64,000 nt of DNA from Photobacterium salinisoli (GCF_003614885.1 NZ_QZMS01000007.1:1-64000); one strand, 5' to 3'; positions 49,747 to 62,225 are shown, counted from the stretch's first letter. Numbers and translations: made by a program. The notes: generated by a model not told the origin, from the letters alone.

Positions 49747-49823
49747 TGGTGGCTACGACGGGATTTGAACCTGTGACCCCATCATTATGAGTGATGTGCT
49801 CTAACCAACTGAGCTACGTAGCC
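49747..49823 (-). tRNA. tRNA-Met (CAT, elongator), copy 4
   Basis: A 77-nt gene, the first of the array behind the promoter. A hairpin TATCACCA/TGGTGATA (49724-49746) directly follows its 3' CCA in the transcript. Confidence 0.96.
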
Positions 49824-49889
49824 AACGTGTCCGAAACAGTCAGCGCAAGCGCTGTCCAGTACAGGGTTGCTGTCTCGGGAACGGGGCGC

Positions 49890-49918
49890 ATTATGCGTAT
49901 ACCAGCTTTGAGCGTCAA
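49890..49918 (-). promoter_or_regulatory. Promoter of the tRNA array
   Basis: On the minus strand TTGACG (49918-49913), 17 bases, then CATAAT (49895-49890), followed by GCGCCCC. A GC-rich discriminator is the hallmark of stringently controlled stable-RNA promoters. The first tRNA starts 66 bases downstream. It is the only strong promoter I see for the whole array. Confidence 0.8.
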
Positions 49919-50042
49919 TAGTTTTTTTAATAATCCCCGTAAAATCTGCCTGTTCGATGGTTATTTGGACGAAATGGCCGAATGCCATGCTAGATGAGTG
50001 ATTTGCAGGGTAAAAAAGAAACAGCAGGGGAATGAAAATGAA

Positions 50043-50066
50043 AAGGCCGGCATAAAAGCCGGCCCA
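50043..50066 (-). terminator. Rho-independent terminator after ychF
   Basis: On the minus strand GGCCGGC/GCCGGCC with TTTT and further T-rich bases after it, 24 bases beyond the ychF stop. Confidence 0.85.
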
Positions 50067-50089
50067 ATATCTGAGGTGTTGGCTACAGG

Positions 50090-51181
50090 TTATACATTAA
50101 AGCGGAAGTGGACGACATCGCCATCTTTAACGATGTAATCTTTACCTTCCAGACGCCACTTACCGGCTTCTTTCGCACCGTTTTCACCGTTAAATTCGAT
50201 GAAGTGCTCATAACCGACCACTTCGGCACGGATAAAGCCTTTTTCAAAGTCGGTGTGGATCTTACCGGCAGCCTGAGGTGCGGTGGCACCAATCGGGATA
50301 GTCCAGGCGCGGACTTCTTTAACACCTGCCGTGAAGTAAGTCTGCAGATTGAGCAGTTCGTAGCCAGAGCGGATCACACGGTTCAGGCCTGGCTCTTCAA
50401 TACCCAGATCTGCCAGGAACTCCTCACGGTCAGCATCATCCAATTCAGCAATTTCCGATTCGATAGCCGCACAGACAGGGACAACGACAGCGTTCTCTTT
50501 GCTTGCGTGCTCAATCACCATATCCAGAAACGGATTATTTTCGAAGCCGTCTTCGCTAACGTTAGCGATATACATGGTCGGTTTCAGAGTCAGGAAGTTC
50601 AGGTAATCAATCGCGGCCTTTTCTTCTTTGGTCAGTTCGACAGCTCGCGCCATGCCACCTTCAGTCAGCGTTGGCAGCATTTTTTCCAGTACTGTGATTT
50701 CGAATTTCGCGTCTTTATCACCGCCTTTAGCACGCTTGGCCTGACGCTGAATAGCTCGCTCACAAGTATCCAGATCCGCCAGAGCCAGTTCCAGATTAAT
50801 GATTTCGATGTCTGCTAATGGATTGATCTTGCCTGCAACGTGCACGATGTTGTCGTTTTCGAAGCAGCGAACAACGTGGCCGATCGCATCGGTTTCACGG
50901 ATGTTGGCCAGGAATTTGTTCCCTAAACCTTCACCTTTGGAAGCACCGGCAACCAGACCGGCAATGTCTACGAACTCCATAGTGGTAGGCAGGATACGCT
51001 CTGGGTTGACAATGGCAGCCAGCTTATCCAGACGCAGATCCGGTACAGGAACCACACCCGTGTTTGGCTCAATAGTACAGAACGGGAAGTTAGCGGCTTC
51101 GATACCCGCTTTAGTCAACGCATTGAAAAGTGTGGATTTACCTACGTTTGGCAGGCCCACGATACCACATTTAAAACCCAT
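50090..51181 (-). CDS. ychF: Redox-regulated P-loop ATPase YchF
   Basis: A 363-aa Obg-family protein that hydrolyses ATP rather than GTP and binds ribosomes (also engD). Walker A is [14 protein letters not shown] (about 9-22), the switch motif is [17 protein letters not shown] coiled-coil insertion (about 130-200) and a C-terminal TGS domain (about 280-363, [13 protein letters not shown]) complete it. The start is the ATG at 51181 ([14 protein letters not shown]), with AAAGGG 9 bases upstream; an in-frame start 39 bases upstream is not supported. pth lies 71 bases upstream, as in E. coli. Confidence 0.97.
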   Translation of the reverse strand: MGFKCGIVGLPNVGKSTLFNALTKAGIEAANFPFCTIEPNTGVVPVPDLRLDKLAAIVNPERILPTTMEFVDIAGLVAGASKGEGLGNKFLANIRETDAIGHVVRCFENDNIVHVAGKINPLADIEIINLELALADLDTCERAIQRQAKRAKGGDKDAKFEITVLEKMLPTLTEGGMARAVELTKEEKAAIDYLNFLTLKPTMYIANVSEDGFENNPFLDMVIEHASKENAVVVPVCAAIESEIAELDDADREEFLADLGIEEPGLNRVIRSGYELLNLQTYFTAGVKEVRAWTIPIGATAPQAAGKIHTDFEKGFIRAEVVGYEHFIEFNGENGAKEAGKWRLEGKDYIVKDGDVVHFRFNV

Positions 51182-51251
51182 GGCTTGAAACCCTTTAGTG
51201 ATGTTTCCGGCATCCGGCATTGTGCGGGATGATGAAAAAGTCTGTATTAAC

Positions 51252-51842
51252 TTATTCGGCTTTGAATGAATGTAGCCGGTTTTGCGCCTTGGTCAGGCCG
51301 TCTTTCAGCCAGATATCAAGACAGCGAACGGATTCGTCTACCGCGGCGTCAATCTGAGATTGTTCGCTGGAAGGGGCTTTACCCAATACGAAGCCAGTCA
51401 CTTTATTTTTGTCGCCGGGATGACCAATGCCTACCCGAAGACGGTAAAAGTTTTTGTTGTTGCTCAGCTTGCTGATGATATCCCTTAACCCGTTATGACC
51501 TCCGTGACCGCCGCCTTGTTTGAACTTGGCGACACCAGGGGGCAGATCCAGCTCGTCATGGGCAACCAGGATTTCTTCCGGCGATATCTGATAAAAATTC
51601 GCCAGTGCGGAAACGGATTTACCGGACAGATTCATAAAGGTGGTGGGGATCAGCAAACGCAAATCGTCACCATTAAGCTGGATCCTGCCAGTTAAACCAA
51701 AATACTTGGGATCGTTCTTGAGGCTGATGTTGTGGATCCGTGCCAACTCTTCCACGACCCAGGCACCCGCATTGTGGCGTGTTTTGGCATATTCCGGACC
51801 TGGGTTTGCCAGGCCAACCAGTAAACGGATTTTTTGACTCAC
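51252..51842 (-). CDS. pth: Peptidyl-tRNA hydrolase
   Basis: A 196-aa esterase that releases peptides from prematurely dropped peptidyl-tRNAs. [17 protein letters not shown] holds the catalytic His and Asn; MNLSGKSV and [13 protein letters not shown] (Asp) are the other active-site blocks. Length matches E. coli Pth (194). It lies upstream of ychF. Confidence 0.97.
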   Translation of the reverse strand: MSQKIRLLVGLANPGPEYAKTRHNAGAWVVEELARIHNISLKNDPKYFGLTGRIQLNGDDLRLLIPTTFMNLSGKSVSALANFYQISPEEILVAHDELDLPPGVAKFKQGGGHGGHNGLRDIISKLSNNKNFYRLRVGIGHPGDKNKVTGFVLGKAPSSEQSQIDAAVDESVRCLDIWLKDGLTKAQNRLHSFKAE

Positions 51843-51913
51843 GCTGGTCTCTCTATGTCATCGGGATCAAATCGCGCGCTATGTTAACACTGCTGCAGAG
51901 ATAAATAAAAACA

Positions 51914-51942
51914 AACACGCCCCGCACAGGGCGGGGCGTGTT
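51914..51942 (-). terminator. Rho-independent terminator after prs
   Basis: On the minus strand AACACGCCCCGC/GCGGGGCGTGTT followed by a T-rich tract. It is one of the strongest hairpins in the window, 25 bases after the prs stop. Confidence 0.93.
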
Positions 51943-51967
51943 GACTGTCATTCTGTTTGCTGAGTTA

Positions 51968-52915
51968 TCAGTGCTCAAACATCGCAGAGATAGACTCTTC
52001 GTTACTGATGCGGCGGATAGCTTCAGCCAGCATACCAGACAGAGTAAGAACAGAGACTTTACCTGTATCCAGCATTGCCTGAGACAGTGGGATAGAATCG
52101 GTCACTATCACTTCATCAATCACAGAGTTTTTGATGTTCTCTGGAGCGTTGCCTGAGAAAACAGGGTGGGTAGCGTAAGCGAACACACGCTTCGCACCAC
52201 GCTCTTTCAGCGCTTCGGCGGCTTTACACAGCGTACCGCCGGTGTCGATCATGTCATCAACAATGATGCAGTCACGGCCTTCAACATCGCCAATCAGGTG
52301 CATGACCTGTGACACGTTGGCACGTGGGCGACGCTTGTCGATGATCGCAATGTCTGTGTCATCCATCAGTTTGGCGGTTGCACGGGCACGGACAACACCA
52401 CCGATGTCTGGAGAAACAACCACTGGATCTTGCAGCTCTTTGGCCAGCATGTCTTCCAGCAGGACAGGTGAACCGAAGATGTTGTCTACCGGCACATCAA
52501 AGAAGCCCTGAATTTGCTCGGCATGCAGATCAACAGTCAGCACGCGGTCAACACCCACGTTGGACAGGAAATCAGCAACAACTTTCGCTGTAATAGGAAC
52601 ACGAGCAGAACGGACGCGACGGTCTTGGCGGGCATAGCCAAAGTAAGGGATAACCGCTGTGATACGGCCAGCAGAGGCACGGCGCAGGGCGTCGATCATC
52701 ACTACCAGTTCAATCAGGTTATCGTTGGTTGGGGCGCAAGTCGATTGGATGATAAAGACGTCGCTGCCGCGAACGTTTTCATTAATCTGAACACAGACTT
52801 CACCATCGGAGAAACGGTTCACTGTCGCGTCTCCAAGTGAAATGTAAAGACGGTCAGCGATGCGTTGGGCTAGCTCTGGTGTAGCGTTACCAGCAAACAG
52901 CTTCATATCAGGCAC
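51968..52915 (-). CDS. prs: Ribose-phosphate pyrophosphokinase (PRPP synthase)
   Basis: A 315-aa enzyme that makes PRPP from ribose 5-phosphate and ATP, the precursor used by Upp, the purine enzymes and others in this window. [33 protein letters not shown] and the PRPP loop [10 protein letters not shown] are intact; it ends [12 protein letters not shown] as in E. coli. I chose the GTG at 52915: GAGG lies 8 bases upstream and the protein then begins (M)[10 protein letters not shown] with the E. coli length. An in-frame start 51 bases upstream would add an atypical extension. Confidence 0.97.
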   Translation of the reverse strand: MPDMKLFAGNATPELAQRIADRLYISLGDATVNRFSDGEVCVQINENVRGSDVFIIQSTCAPTNDNLIELVVMIDALRRASAGRITAVIPYFGYARQDRRVRSARVPITAKVVADFLSNVGVDRVLTVDLHAEQIQGFFDVPVDNIFGSPVLLEDMLAKELQDPVVVSPDIGGVVRARATAKLMDDTDIAIIDKRRPRANVSQVMHLIGDVEGRDCIIVDDMIDTGGTLCKAAEALKERGAKRVFAYATHPVFSGNAPENIKNSVIDEVIVTDSIPLSQAMLDTGKVSVLTLSGMLAEAIRRISNEESISAMFEH

Positions 52916-52946
52916 GGGGTAAACCTCAATTGCGTCCAAGTTGTAT

Positions 52947-53810
52947 TTACTGACTTTCCGCAGCATGTCCGCTCAGGGCGGTCATCAAAGGTGAATGATT
53001 CACCCCTTTGGCGACAAAACCTTGGAGCCAGTCGGGTAATTTTTTCAGGGTTGCAGTAGCCGCTTGCTGAGAGCTAAATTCAGCAAAAACACAAGCGCCA
53101 GTGCCGGTCAATCTCGACGGCGCGTATTCTAACAGCCACGAAAGCGCCTTATCAACCTCAGGGTAAATTCTTCTGACGATTTTTTCGCAATCGTTTTCGT
53201 AATTGCCGGCTAATAACACAGATAAAGGCCGTATTGGCGTGTTTCGGGTTAGATCGGGCGCTGTGAATATATCTGCGGTTGCAATGGCGACATCTGGCTT
53301 GGCAACCAGATACCACTTTTCTTCCGGTTGCGCGGGCTGGAGTTTTTCTCCGATCCCTTCGGCAAATGCACTGAAACCACGGACAAACACGGGCACATCC
53401 GCCCCAAGCGTCAAACCGATATCAGCCAGTTCGTCTGCGCTTAATCCGGTTTGCCACAAATAGTTTAATGCGACCAAGGTTGTCGCCGCATTCGATGAGC
53501 CACCACCCAGGCCGCCACCCATAGGCAAAATCTTCTGAATGTGAATATCTGCTCCTGCCTGAAGGCCTGTTTTTTTGCGCAGGGCATCCGCGGCGCGGTA
53601 AATCAGATTTTGCGCTAGTGGCACACCCTCAATAGCCGGGGTCAGGGTTATCTGCCCGTCGGCTCGCGCTGTGATCGACAAGGTATCACCGTAATCTAAG
53701 AACTGAAACAGAGTTTGCAGTTCATGATAACCGTCCGGACGTTGTCCCGTGATGTAGAGAAACAGATTAAGTTTAGCGGGTGCTGGCCAGCTTGTTGTGT
53801 GTGTGATCAT
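52947..53810 (-). CDS. ispE: 4-diphosphocytidyl-2-C-methyl-D-erythritol kinase
   Basis: A 287-aa GHMP kinase of the MEP isoprenoid pathway. The [23 protein letters not shown] start block, the glycine-rich ATP loop [14 protein letters not shown] and the C-terminal [12 protein letters not shown] are intact. I chose ATG at 53810; a TTG 18 bases upstream overlaps the region right after the lolB stop. It lies between lolB and prs as in E. coli. Neither start has a strong ribosome site, so translation may rely on reading through from lolB. Confidence 0.95.
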   Translation of the reverse strand: MITHTTSWPAPAKLNLFLYITGQRPDGYHELQTLFQFLDYGDTLSITARADGQITLTPAIEGVPLAQNLIYRAADALRKKTGLQAGADIHIQKILPMGGGLGGGSSNAATTLVALNYLWQTGLSADELADIGLTLGADVPVFVRGFSAFAEGIGEKLQPAQPEEKWYLVAKPDVAIATADIFTAPDLTRNTPIRPLSVLLAGNYENDCEKIVRRIYPEVDKALSWLLEYAPSRLTGTGACVFAEFSSQQAATATLKKLPDWLQGFVAKGVNHSPLMTALSGHAAESQ

Positions 53811-53829
53811 TTTTTGAATGTGCGTCAAT

Positions 53830-54495
53830 TTATTGTTGTGTTTGCCAACGGTTGATTATCAGAGTTACTCGCTGTTTGCCTTGCGAAAGGACTAACCTGG
53901 AAGGCAGAGCGGGTGACGTTGTTTCATCATAGGCGTTATAGTCCAGCTGCCATCGCTGATCACCTACTTGTTTGGTTAGGTAAGCAACGCGGTTTTGTGC
54001 ATTTAACTGATAGCTATCCGCCCCTGTTGGCAGACCGAGCAGCCAGTCACGCATCTGGTTAACGGGCAGGGCAATATTTGTCAACGACAAGACGAGCTGA
54101 GCGGCATCGCTGCCCTGATGGCGCTGGCCTTCATTATCAATCAGCACCGCACGTCCTGGCTGGGTGTCCAGCTTGAGTAACGTTGTGCCGAGAAAGTTTG
54201 TCAGCAGCAGATGATCGGCACCAGGATTGGTTTTCCAGTTCAGATTAGCACTGAAACGTTGCGCCGGGCTGATGTAGCCCAGTTTGCCTGTTGCCTGATA
54301 AGCGGTGACCGCCGACAATGCTTGCCTGTGGCTGTTCCAGTCGGTGACTTTGCCGGTAGGCGGTGTCGTGCTACAGCCTGCTAACAACAGCGCCAGCAAG
54401 GCGAGAAGTTGTGTTTTATGTGGCGGACTTTTTCGCGTCAAGATTGGCGGCAACTGAAACGAGAACAGAAAAAGAGGCGCAAACGCCATTCGCAT
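53830..54495 (-). CDS. lolB: Outer membrane lipoprotein receptor LolB
   Basis: A 221-aa lipoprotein that takes lipoproteins from LolA and inserts them into the outer membrane. The lipobox LLAGC gives Cys41, so the signal peptide is 40 residues, about twice the usual size, with two hydrophobic stretches (4-19 and 29-39) separated by basic residues. The ATG at 54495 has AAGGA 6 bases upstream, which supports this start. [14 protein letters not shown] and [11 protein letters not shown] match the family. It is divergent from hemA by 291 bases. Confidence 0.92.
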   Translation of the reverse strand: MRMAFAPLFLFSFQLPPILTRKSPPHKTQLLALLALLLAGCSTTPPTGKVTDWNSHRQALSAVTAYQATGKLGYISPAQRFSANLNWKTNPGADHLLLTNFLGTTLLKLDTQPGRAVLIDNEGQRHQGSDAAQLVLSLTNIALPVNQMRDWLLGLPTGADSYQLNAQNRVAYLTKQVGDQRWQLDYNAYDETTSPALPSRLVLSQGKQRVTLIINRWQTQQ

Positions 54496-54786
54496 AACAT
54501 GTCCTTATTCGACAGGTAAGTGAATAATGTGAAAGTAAAAGAATAATAGCATGACTTGTCTGATGAAATCTCTTTCATGAACGAACGGCAGAGTCAGAAA
54601 AGGGGAAACAAACTGGTTCATGACATTTTTGGTATTTGTCTGTAAAGTCAGGATTTGTTTTGATGCCAGAGTGATAAAATGATGCGCTGGCAGACAGAAT
54701 CGAGTCATATCCTTTTATTACGCAGGGTCATCAAGTAAAATGGCCTGCTGGATCTTTATCATCGGGTAGTAGGTAACACCATCTCC

Positions 54787-56061
54787 ATGACCTTGCTTGC
54801 ATTAGGAATCAATCACAAAACAGCGTCTGTAGACCTGCGCGAGCGTGTTGCCTTTTCGCCGGAAAAACTGACAGAAGCCTTGCAGACTCTGGCTCAGCAT
54901 CCGGAAGTCAACAGTGGTGTGATCGTTTCTACCTGCAACCGCACGGAGATCTACTGCGATGTCAGTCACAGTGGACCCGGTGTGATGATTGACTGGTTCA
55001 GCCGCTTTCATAACCTGTCAGCAGAAGAGCTGATGTCCAGTCTCTATTTTCACGAAGAACAGGCCGCGGTGCGTCATTTGATGCGGGTGGCGTGTGGTCT
55101 GGACTCACTGGTGTTGGGTGAGCCGCAGATTCTGGGACAGGTCAAGCAGTCGTATTCAGATTCCCGTGACCATGACAATATGCACGGCATGCTGGAAAAA
55201 CTGTTCCAGAAAGCCTTTTCGGTGGCAAAGCGCGTCAGAACCGAAACAGATATCGGTGGCAATGCAGTGTCGGTGGCTTTCGCAGCCTGTACTCTGGCCA
55301 AACAGATTTTTGAGTCGATGAGCGAGGCAAGAGTGCTGCTTATCGGCGCCGGTGAGACCACGGAACTGGTGGCCCGGCACATGGTTGAACACGGTTGTCG
55401 CAGCCTGATGATTGCCAATCGCACTCCGGAGCGTGCTCAGGGGCTGGCAGATGAGTTTGGCGCTCAAGTCATTAGTTTGCCTGAGATTCCGGACCATATA
55501 CACAATGCGGATATCATTATCAGTGCAACGGCAAGTCCATTGCCGATTGTGGGCAAAGGCATGGTCGAGAAAGCGCTGAAAAAACGCCGCCATCAACCTA
55601 TGCTGCTGGTTGATATCGCTGTACCCAGGGATATCGAAGCCGAAGTTGGCGAGCTTGATGATGCCTATTTATATTCAGTGGACGATTTGGAAAGCATTGT
55701 TGAACGAAATCGCGAGCAGCGAAAAGTCGCGGCGATCCAGGCCGAAGCCATTGTCAGCGAGGAAAGCGCTGCTTTTATGCGCTGGTTACGTTCGCTCGAA
55801 GCAGTAGATAGTATCCGCCAGTACCGATGCTACGCCGATGACATTAAAAATGATTTACTGAGCCGCAGTCTGCAAGCGCTGGCGAACGGCAGTGCACCAG
55901 AGAAAGTGCTGGCAGAGCTCAGCAACCGTTTGACGAATAAGCTCATTCATGCGCCAACCAAGGCCATGCAGCAAGCCGCCCATGATGGCGAGCCTGAGAA
56001 ACTGGCCCTTATTCGTGAAACGCTTGGGTTAGGTGCATTGAAAGACCAGTCGGCTGACTGA
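54787..56061 (+). CDS. hemA: Glutamyl-tRNA reductase
   Basis: A 424-aa enzyme that reduces glutamyl-tRNA to glutamate-1-semialdehyde, the first step of heme synthesis. The catalytic Cys50 is in [20 protein letters not shown], the Rossmann stretch [15 protein letters not shown] and a C-terminal dimerisation domain are present. Length matches E. coli HemA (418). hemA-prfA-prmC is the conserved E. coli order. Confidence 0.98.
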   Translation: MTLLALGINHKTASVDLRERVAFSPEKLTEALQTLAQHPEVNSGVIVSTCNRTEIYCDVSHSGPGVMIDWFSRFHNLSAEELMSSLYFHEEQAAVRHLMRVACGLDSLVLGEPQILGQVKQSYSDSRDHDNMHGMLEKLFQKAFSVAKRVRTETDIGGNAVSVAFAACTLAKQIFESMSEARVLLIGAGETTELVARHMVEHGCRSLMIANRTPERAQGLADEFGAQVISLPEIPDHIHNADIIISATASPLPIVGKGMVEKALKKRRHQPMLLVDIAVPRDIEAEVGELDDAYLYSVDDLESIVERNREQRKVAAIQAEAIVSEESAAFMRWLRSLEAVDSIRQYRCYADDIKNDLLSRSLQALANGSAPEKVLAELSNRLTNKLIHAPTKAMQQAAHDGEPEKLALIRETLGLGALKDQSAD

Positions 56062-56154
56062 CTCAGTGTTTTTTACATGCATTAATTTTTATGATCGCGC
56101 CTTGCCGAACCGGATTGAGGCGGATCCTTGTTAGGATCTGATGTTGTACACATG

Positions 56155-57243
56155 ATGAAACCGTCCATTTTAGCGAAATTAGAATCCCTGGTTGAACGCC
56201 ACGAGGAAGTGCAGCATTTGCTGGGCGATGCCACTATCATTGCCAATCAGGATAAATTCCGGGCGTTGTCTCGTGAATATTCGCAGCTAGAGGAAGTGAG
56301 TCAGTGTTTTCGGGCTTACCAGCAGGTGCTGACTGATCTGGAAACCGCGGAAGAAATGGCCGGGGAAGAGGATCCGGAATTGCGCGAAATGGCGCAGGAA
56401 GAAATCAAGCAGGCGAAAGAAGATATTGAACGCCTGGAAGACGAATTACAGGTATTGCTGCTGCCCAAAGATCCCAATGATGAACGCAACTGTTTCATCG
56501 AAATCCGCGCCGGTGCCGGTGGTGATGAGGCCGGTATTTTCGCCGGCGACTTGTTCCGCATGTACAGCAAATTTGCTGAAAGTCGCCGCTGGCGAGTGGA
56601 AGTCATGAGCTCGAATCAGGCGGAACACGGTGGCTATAAAGAAATGATCGCCAAGATCAGCGGGGAAGGGGCTTACGGTACCCTGAAGTTTGAATCAGGA
56701 GGACACCGGGTGCAACGTGTCCCGGCGACCGAATCGCAGGGCCGTGTTCATACATCTGCCTGTACTGTGGCAATTTTGCCGGAAATCCCGGAGGCGGAAA
56801 TCCCTGAAATTAATGCCGGTGATTTGAAAATTGATACCTTCCGTGCATCCGGTGCCGGTGGTCAGCACGTTAACACCACGGATTCTGCTATTCGTATTAC
56901 CCACCTGCCAACCGGCATTGTGGTCGAGTGTCAGGATGAGCGCTCGCAGCACAAGAACAAAGCGAAAGCCATGTCTGTGCTGGCAGCCCGTATTATCAAG
57001 GCCGAAGAAGAGAAGCGCCATGCTGAAGAAGCCAGCACAAGGCGTAACCTGCTGGGCTCTGGTGATCGCTCGGATCGCATTCGAACCTATAACTACCCGC
57101 AAGGCCGGGTCTCTGATCACAGGATCAACCTGACCCTCTATCGCTTAAATGAAGTGATGGAAGGTGAGCTGGAAAGTCTGATTGATCCTGTGGTGCAGGA
57201 ACACCAGGCGGATTTGCTTGCAGCCATGGCTGATCAGCACTGA
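56155..57243 (+). CDS. prfA: Peptide chain release factor 1
   Basis: A 362-aa class I release factor for UAA and UAG. The GGQ motif that triggers peptide release is in [15 protein letters not shown]; the anticodon-like tripeptide region PxT appears in [15 protein letters not shown]. The ATG at 56155 gives [12 protein letters not shown] as in E. coli; an in-frame TTG 27 bases upstream and an ATG one codon upstream are alternatives. The stop overlaps the prmC start (TGATG). Confidence 0.98.
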   Translation: MKPSILAKLESLVERHEEVQHLLGDATIIANQDKFRALSREYSQLEEVSQCFRAYQQVLTDLETAEEMAGEEDPELREMAQEEIKQAKEDIERLEDELQVLLLPKDPNDERNCFIEIRAGAGGDEAGIFAGDLFRMYSKFAESRRWRVEVMSSNQAEHGGYKEMIAKISGEGAYGTLKFESGGHRVQRVPATESQGRVHTSACTVAILPEIPEAEIPEINAGDLKIDTFRASGAGGQHVNTTDSAIRITHLPTGIVVECQDERSQHKNKAKAMSVLAARIIKAEEEKRHAEEASTRRNLLGSGDRSDRIRTYNYPQGRVSDHRINLTLYRLNEVMEGELESLIDPVVQEHQADLLAAMADQH

Positions 57244-58088
57244 TGAATCCCGCCATCGAAGTTGCGCTTAAGCAAGCGGTCACGCAACTGATTAATGCCG
57301 GTTCTGACAGTCCGCAGCTTGATGCTGCGGTCTTGTTGTGTCATGTGCTGAATAAGCCCCGCAGTTACCTGCTGACCTGGCCTGAAAAAGTGCTGACCGA
57401 CGAGCAGTCTGCCGCGTTTTCAGCGCTGCTGGCGCGTCGTGAATCGGGTGAACCGGTCGCCTATATCACAGGTGAGCGTGAGTTCTGGTCACTGCCGCTG
57501 AAAGTAGCACCTCATACCTTGATCCCGCGTCCGGACACGGAACGGCTGGTGGAAGCGGCGCTGGAGAAAATTCCTGCAGCAGCGTCGGTACTCGATTTAG
57601 GTACCGGAACCGGGGCGATTGCGCTTTCTCTGGCTTCTGAGCGTCCGGATTGTCAATTCACTGGTATCGACTTGCGCCCGGAAGCGGCGGCACTGGCTGA
57701 AGAAAATCGGCGCGCTCTGCAATTACAGAATGTGCGTATCTTATGCGGTAGCTGGTTCTCGCCACTGTCCGAAACTGAACGCTTTGATGTGATTGTCAGT
57801 AATCCGCCCTACATAGATGCCAATGACCCGCACCTCGTCAGAGGCGATGTGCGATTTGAACCCCGAACGGCATTGGTCGCAGAGGACGCTGGTCTGGCGG
57901 ACATTCGCCATATTTGTGCACAAAGCCGAACATTTTTATCGCCAGGTGGCTGGCTACTGCTGGAGCATGGCTATCAGCAGGGCGAGGCCGTACGGGGCAT
58001 TTTTTTCAATTTAGGTTATCAACAAGTGATAACCGTTCAGGATTATGCCGGACAAGACAGGGTAAGCTTAGGCTGCTGGTCTGTCTGA
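57243..58088 (+). CDS. prmC: Release factor N5-glutamine methyltransferase
   Basis: A 281-aa class I methyltransferase (hemK) that methylates the Gln of the GGQ motif in RF1 and RF2. SAM motif VLDLGTGTGAIALSLA (about 118-133) and the catalytic NPPYI are intact, after an N-terminal helical substrate-binding domain with YITGEREFWSLPL. Length matches E. coli PrmC (277). It is coupled to prfA, its substrate gene. Confidence 0.97.
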   Translation: MNPAIEVALKQAVTQLINAGSDSPQLDAAVLLCHVLNKPRSYLLTWPEKVLTDEQSAAFSALLARRESGEPVAYITGEREFWSLPLKVAPHTLIPRPDTERLVEAALEKIPAAASVLDLGTGTGAIALSLASERPDCQFTGIDLRPEAAALAEENRRALQLQNVRILCGSWFSPLSETERFDVIVSNPPYIDANDPHLVRGDVRFEPRTALVAEDAGLADIRHICAQSRTFLSPGGWLLLEHGYQQGEAVRGIFFNLGYQQVITVQDYAGQDRVSLGCWSV

Positions 58089-58138
58089 GGCCGTCTGGCC
58101 AGTCATGATTCGAAGGAAACGATAAAGAGAAAAACCAG

Positions 58139-58519
58139 ATGTACATAGCATTAAAACATTTTCACCTGACCATTATCGCCATGAGCGTGCTGTTATTTGT
58201 GGTGCGATTTGGCCTGATGATGGCCGATTCAGCGCTGATGCAGAAAAAAGCCCTGAAAATAACGCCACATGTTGTCGATACCTTCTTGTTGCTGAGCGGC
58301 GTCGCCCTGGTGGTGTACACTGGCTTTACCCCCTTCACAGCAGGCGCTGGCTGGCTGAATGAAAAGCTGACCTGTGTGCTGGCTTACATCGCGCTTGGCT
58401 TTTTCGCGCTGAAATACGGCAAGAACAAAGTCTTTAAAACCTTTGCTTTTCTCGGTGCTTTAGGCTGGCTGGCTATGGCCGGCAAACTGGCGGTCACTAA
58501 AATGCCGTTGCTGGGGTAA
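58139..58519 (+). CDS. sirB2: SirB2 family membrane protein
   Basis: A 126-aa protein with four hydrophobic helices. It starts MYIALKHFHLTIIAMSV and matches SirB2 proteins (E. coli YchQ). Despite the name, no proven role in regulation is known. It sits between prmC and sirB1, as in E. coli, and its stop is 4 bases before the next start. Confidence 0.9.
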   Translation: MYIALKHFHLTIIAMSVLLFVVRFGLMMADSALMQKKALKITPHVVDTFLLLSGVALVVYTGFTPFTAGAGWLNEKLTCVLAYIALGFFALKYGKNKVFKTFAFLGALGWLAMAGKLAVTKMPLLG

Positions 58520-58523
58520 AGAC

Positions 58524-60232
<1,709 letters not shown>

Positions 60233-60289
60233 GGCTGTTATTGGCAGAACCTGATCAGGCTGACTGTCTGAGAGGAGCTGAAGCAAACT

Positions 60290-60322
60290 AAAAGGGGGTG
60301 TCATGACTGACACCCCCTTTGT
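60290..60322. terminator. Bidirectional Rho-independent terminator
   Basis: AAAGGGGGTGTCA/TGACACCCCCTTT perfect hairpin between the converging kdsA and chemoreceptor genes. Confidence 0.9.
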
Positions 60323-60341
60323 TATATCCGCTTGATGCTGT

Positions 60342-62225
60342 TTATAGCTTAAAGCGACTGATTTCCTGTTGCAGCTCGTGAGACAGCTCTGACAGCTGAG
60401 ATGCCTGCTGCGCCGCTTCGCTCGCTTCCTGAGCCAGCTCGTTAGAAACGTCTCTGATCCCTTCGGTGTTACGCGTGATCTCAGAAGTTACAGATGACTG
60501 CTCTTCAGCGGCGGACGCAATCTGAGTCGCCATGTCGCTGATATTGGTAATGGCCGAGATGATTTGCGCCAGACTGGCAGAAGCGGCATTGGCATCATCC
60601 ACACTGGTTTCAGCCAGACGACGACTGTCGCCCATAATGCCGACAGCGCGGCCTGTCGTTTGTTGCAGGGTTTCAATCATTTGCTGAATTTCCTGCGTAG
60701 AAGCATGGGTGCGTTGGCTCAAGACCCTGACTTCATCAGCCACAACGGCAAAGCCACGGCCTTGCTCACCCGCACGGGCAGCTTCAATGGCAGCGTTGAG
60801 CGCGAGCAGGTTGGTTTGTTCAGCAATATTCTGAATGGTCGACAGAATGGTTGTAATGCTCTGCGCATGGGTATTGAGCTCACCAATGACGTCTGTGGCT
60901 GTCTCCACTTCACCGGCCAGATTGGTAATTGAGTTCTGGCTCTGGTCAACCTGCTCGGCACCGTGTTCTGCCGCCTGAACCGTTTCGGTTGAGGTGCGTG
61001 CCGTGTTATCAGCATTACCGGCAATTTCCTGCGTGGCGGCCGCCATTTCATTGATGGCGGTTGCCACCATGTTAATTTCATCCTGCTGGTGGCGGATGCG
61101 TGTGCTGCGCTCTTCTGCTTGGGAGGCTGTCTGATGCGCCTGCAACGTCAGAGAGTGAGAGACATCACGCAGACGCGTTACCATGCCATGCATGTTACCG
61201 ACAAAGCGGTTGAAGTTATGTGCCAGTTGGCCGACTTCGTCGTCGCTGCGTGGTTCAAGGCGCTGGGTCAGATCGCCTTCACCCGTGGCAATCTCAGCCA
61301 GAGCGTCAGAGACACGGCTGAGGTCACGGAACAGGAATCCGACCAGCCAGGCGACCGCTGCCAGCACAATCAGAGTAATAATGATGGAGGTGATAATTAG
61401 GCGGCTCAGCAGTTGGCTCTGGCTGGCTTCTTCGGTGGCCTTGTCCATTTCCAGCCCAAGGATCCACGGCGTACCAGGAACTTGTGCAAAGTAAAGTAGC
61501 TTATCCACACCCTGAATCGTCTGGTTCAATACCGCTCTGTTACTCACTGAACGCTGAATTTGGCTGATGCTCAGATTTTCACTGTAACCATTAATGGGTT
61601 TAAGCAGCAAAGACTGATTAGGGTGCGCCAGGAAAGTATTATCCTGCGAGTTGATGAGCATGGCGTAAGCATTCTTACCGGCATCCAGGCTGATCACATC
61701 GGAAATCAGCTGATCAATCAGTACATCAGAACCAATAACGGCCTCAAGCTGGCCATTCTTTTTGACCGGTTCAGCCAGAGTGACCAGCAGCGCGTTGGTA
61801 ATGGCGTCCTGATAGGCGGTGGTAATGATAGGCTTGTTCGCCGATTTGGCATCAATATACCAGGGGCGTTGACGGGGATCGTAACCTGCACGGTTTCGCT
61901 CAGGGTAGGAGCGGAACATTTCACCGGCAGCAGTGCCAAAATACATTTCATCAAAACCACCGGCGATGCGCGCCTGCTGCAGGTATGGCACAGGGTCTGA
62001 GGTTTCCAGGTAAGGTTTGATAGCACTGGTGATACTGCGGCGGATCTCAATCCAGTCACTGATCCCTTTGGTCGCGGTTTTGCTTAAGCTGTCGGCACGG
62101 CTAAAAATGCTGTTTTGCGTTTGTTGATAAAGTTGGTTTGCGGCCAGCCATGTCAGCGCGGTTGCCATAACCACGACGGCAGATAAGCTGGCTCCTATGA
62201 GTTTTTGCTTTAGGGTCAGTTTCAT
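60342..62225 (-). CDS. Methyl-accepting chemotaxis protein with amino-acid-type dCache domain
   Basis: A 627-aa chemoreceptor. Order: transmembrane helix (about 7-30), periplasmic double-Cache sensor (about 35-270), second helix (276-299), HAMP (about 300-350), then the signalling domain with the hairpin tip around [20 protein letters not shown] and [14 protein letters not shown]. The sensor carries the residue pattern Y115, R120, W122, Y123, D140 and D167, known from amino-acid-binding dCache_1 domains. There is no C-terminal pentapeptide tether for CheR. The ATG at 62225 begins the first helix; an upstream TTG adds four residues. No che genes lie near. Confidence 0.93.
   Translation of the reverse strand: MKLTLKQKLIGASLSAVVVMATALTWLAANQLYQQTQNSIFSRADSLSKTATKGISDWIEIRRSITSAIKPYLETSDPVPYLQQARIAGGFDEMYFGTAAGEMFRSYPERNRAGYDPRQRPWYIDAKSANKPIITTAYQDAITNALLVTLAEPVKKNGQLEAVIGSDVLIDQLISDVISLDAGKNAYAMLINSQDNTFLAHPNQSLLLKPINGYSENLSISQIQRSVSNRAVLNQTIQGVDKLLYFAQVPGTPWILGLEMDKATEEASQSQLLSRLIITSIIITLIVLAAVAWLVGFLFRDLSRVSDALAEIATGEGDLTQRLEPRSDDEVGQLAHNFNRFVGNMHGMVTRLRDVSHSLTLQAHQTASQAEERSTRIRHQQDEINMVATAINEMAAATQEIAGNADNTARTSTETVQAAEHGAEQVDQSQNSITNLAGEVETATDVIGELNTHAQSITTILSTIQNIAEQTNLLALNAAIEAARAGEQGRGFAVVADEVRVLSQRTHASTQEIQQMIETLQQTTGRAVGIMGDSRRLAETSVDDANAASASLAQIISAITNISDMATQIASAAEEQSSVTSEITRNTEGIRDVSNELAQEASEAAQQASQLSELSHELQQEISRFKL

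Noticed and set aside
48624..49776. Several 60-110-codon plus-strand frames across the tRNA array, with repeated peptides such as MAASKAAALPLGDSP
   Set aside because: They are antisense translations of the tRNA-Gln and tRNA-Leu genes. The repetition comes from the tRNA repeats, and the bases are fully explained by cloverleaves.
47564..49823. CRISPR-like regular repeats
   Set aside because: The repeats are 75-87 bases long and fold as tRNAs; spacing is uneven and no cas genes are present.
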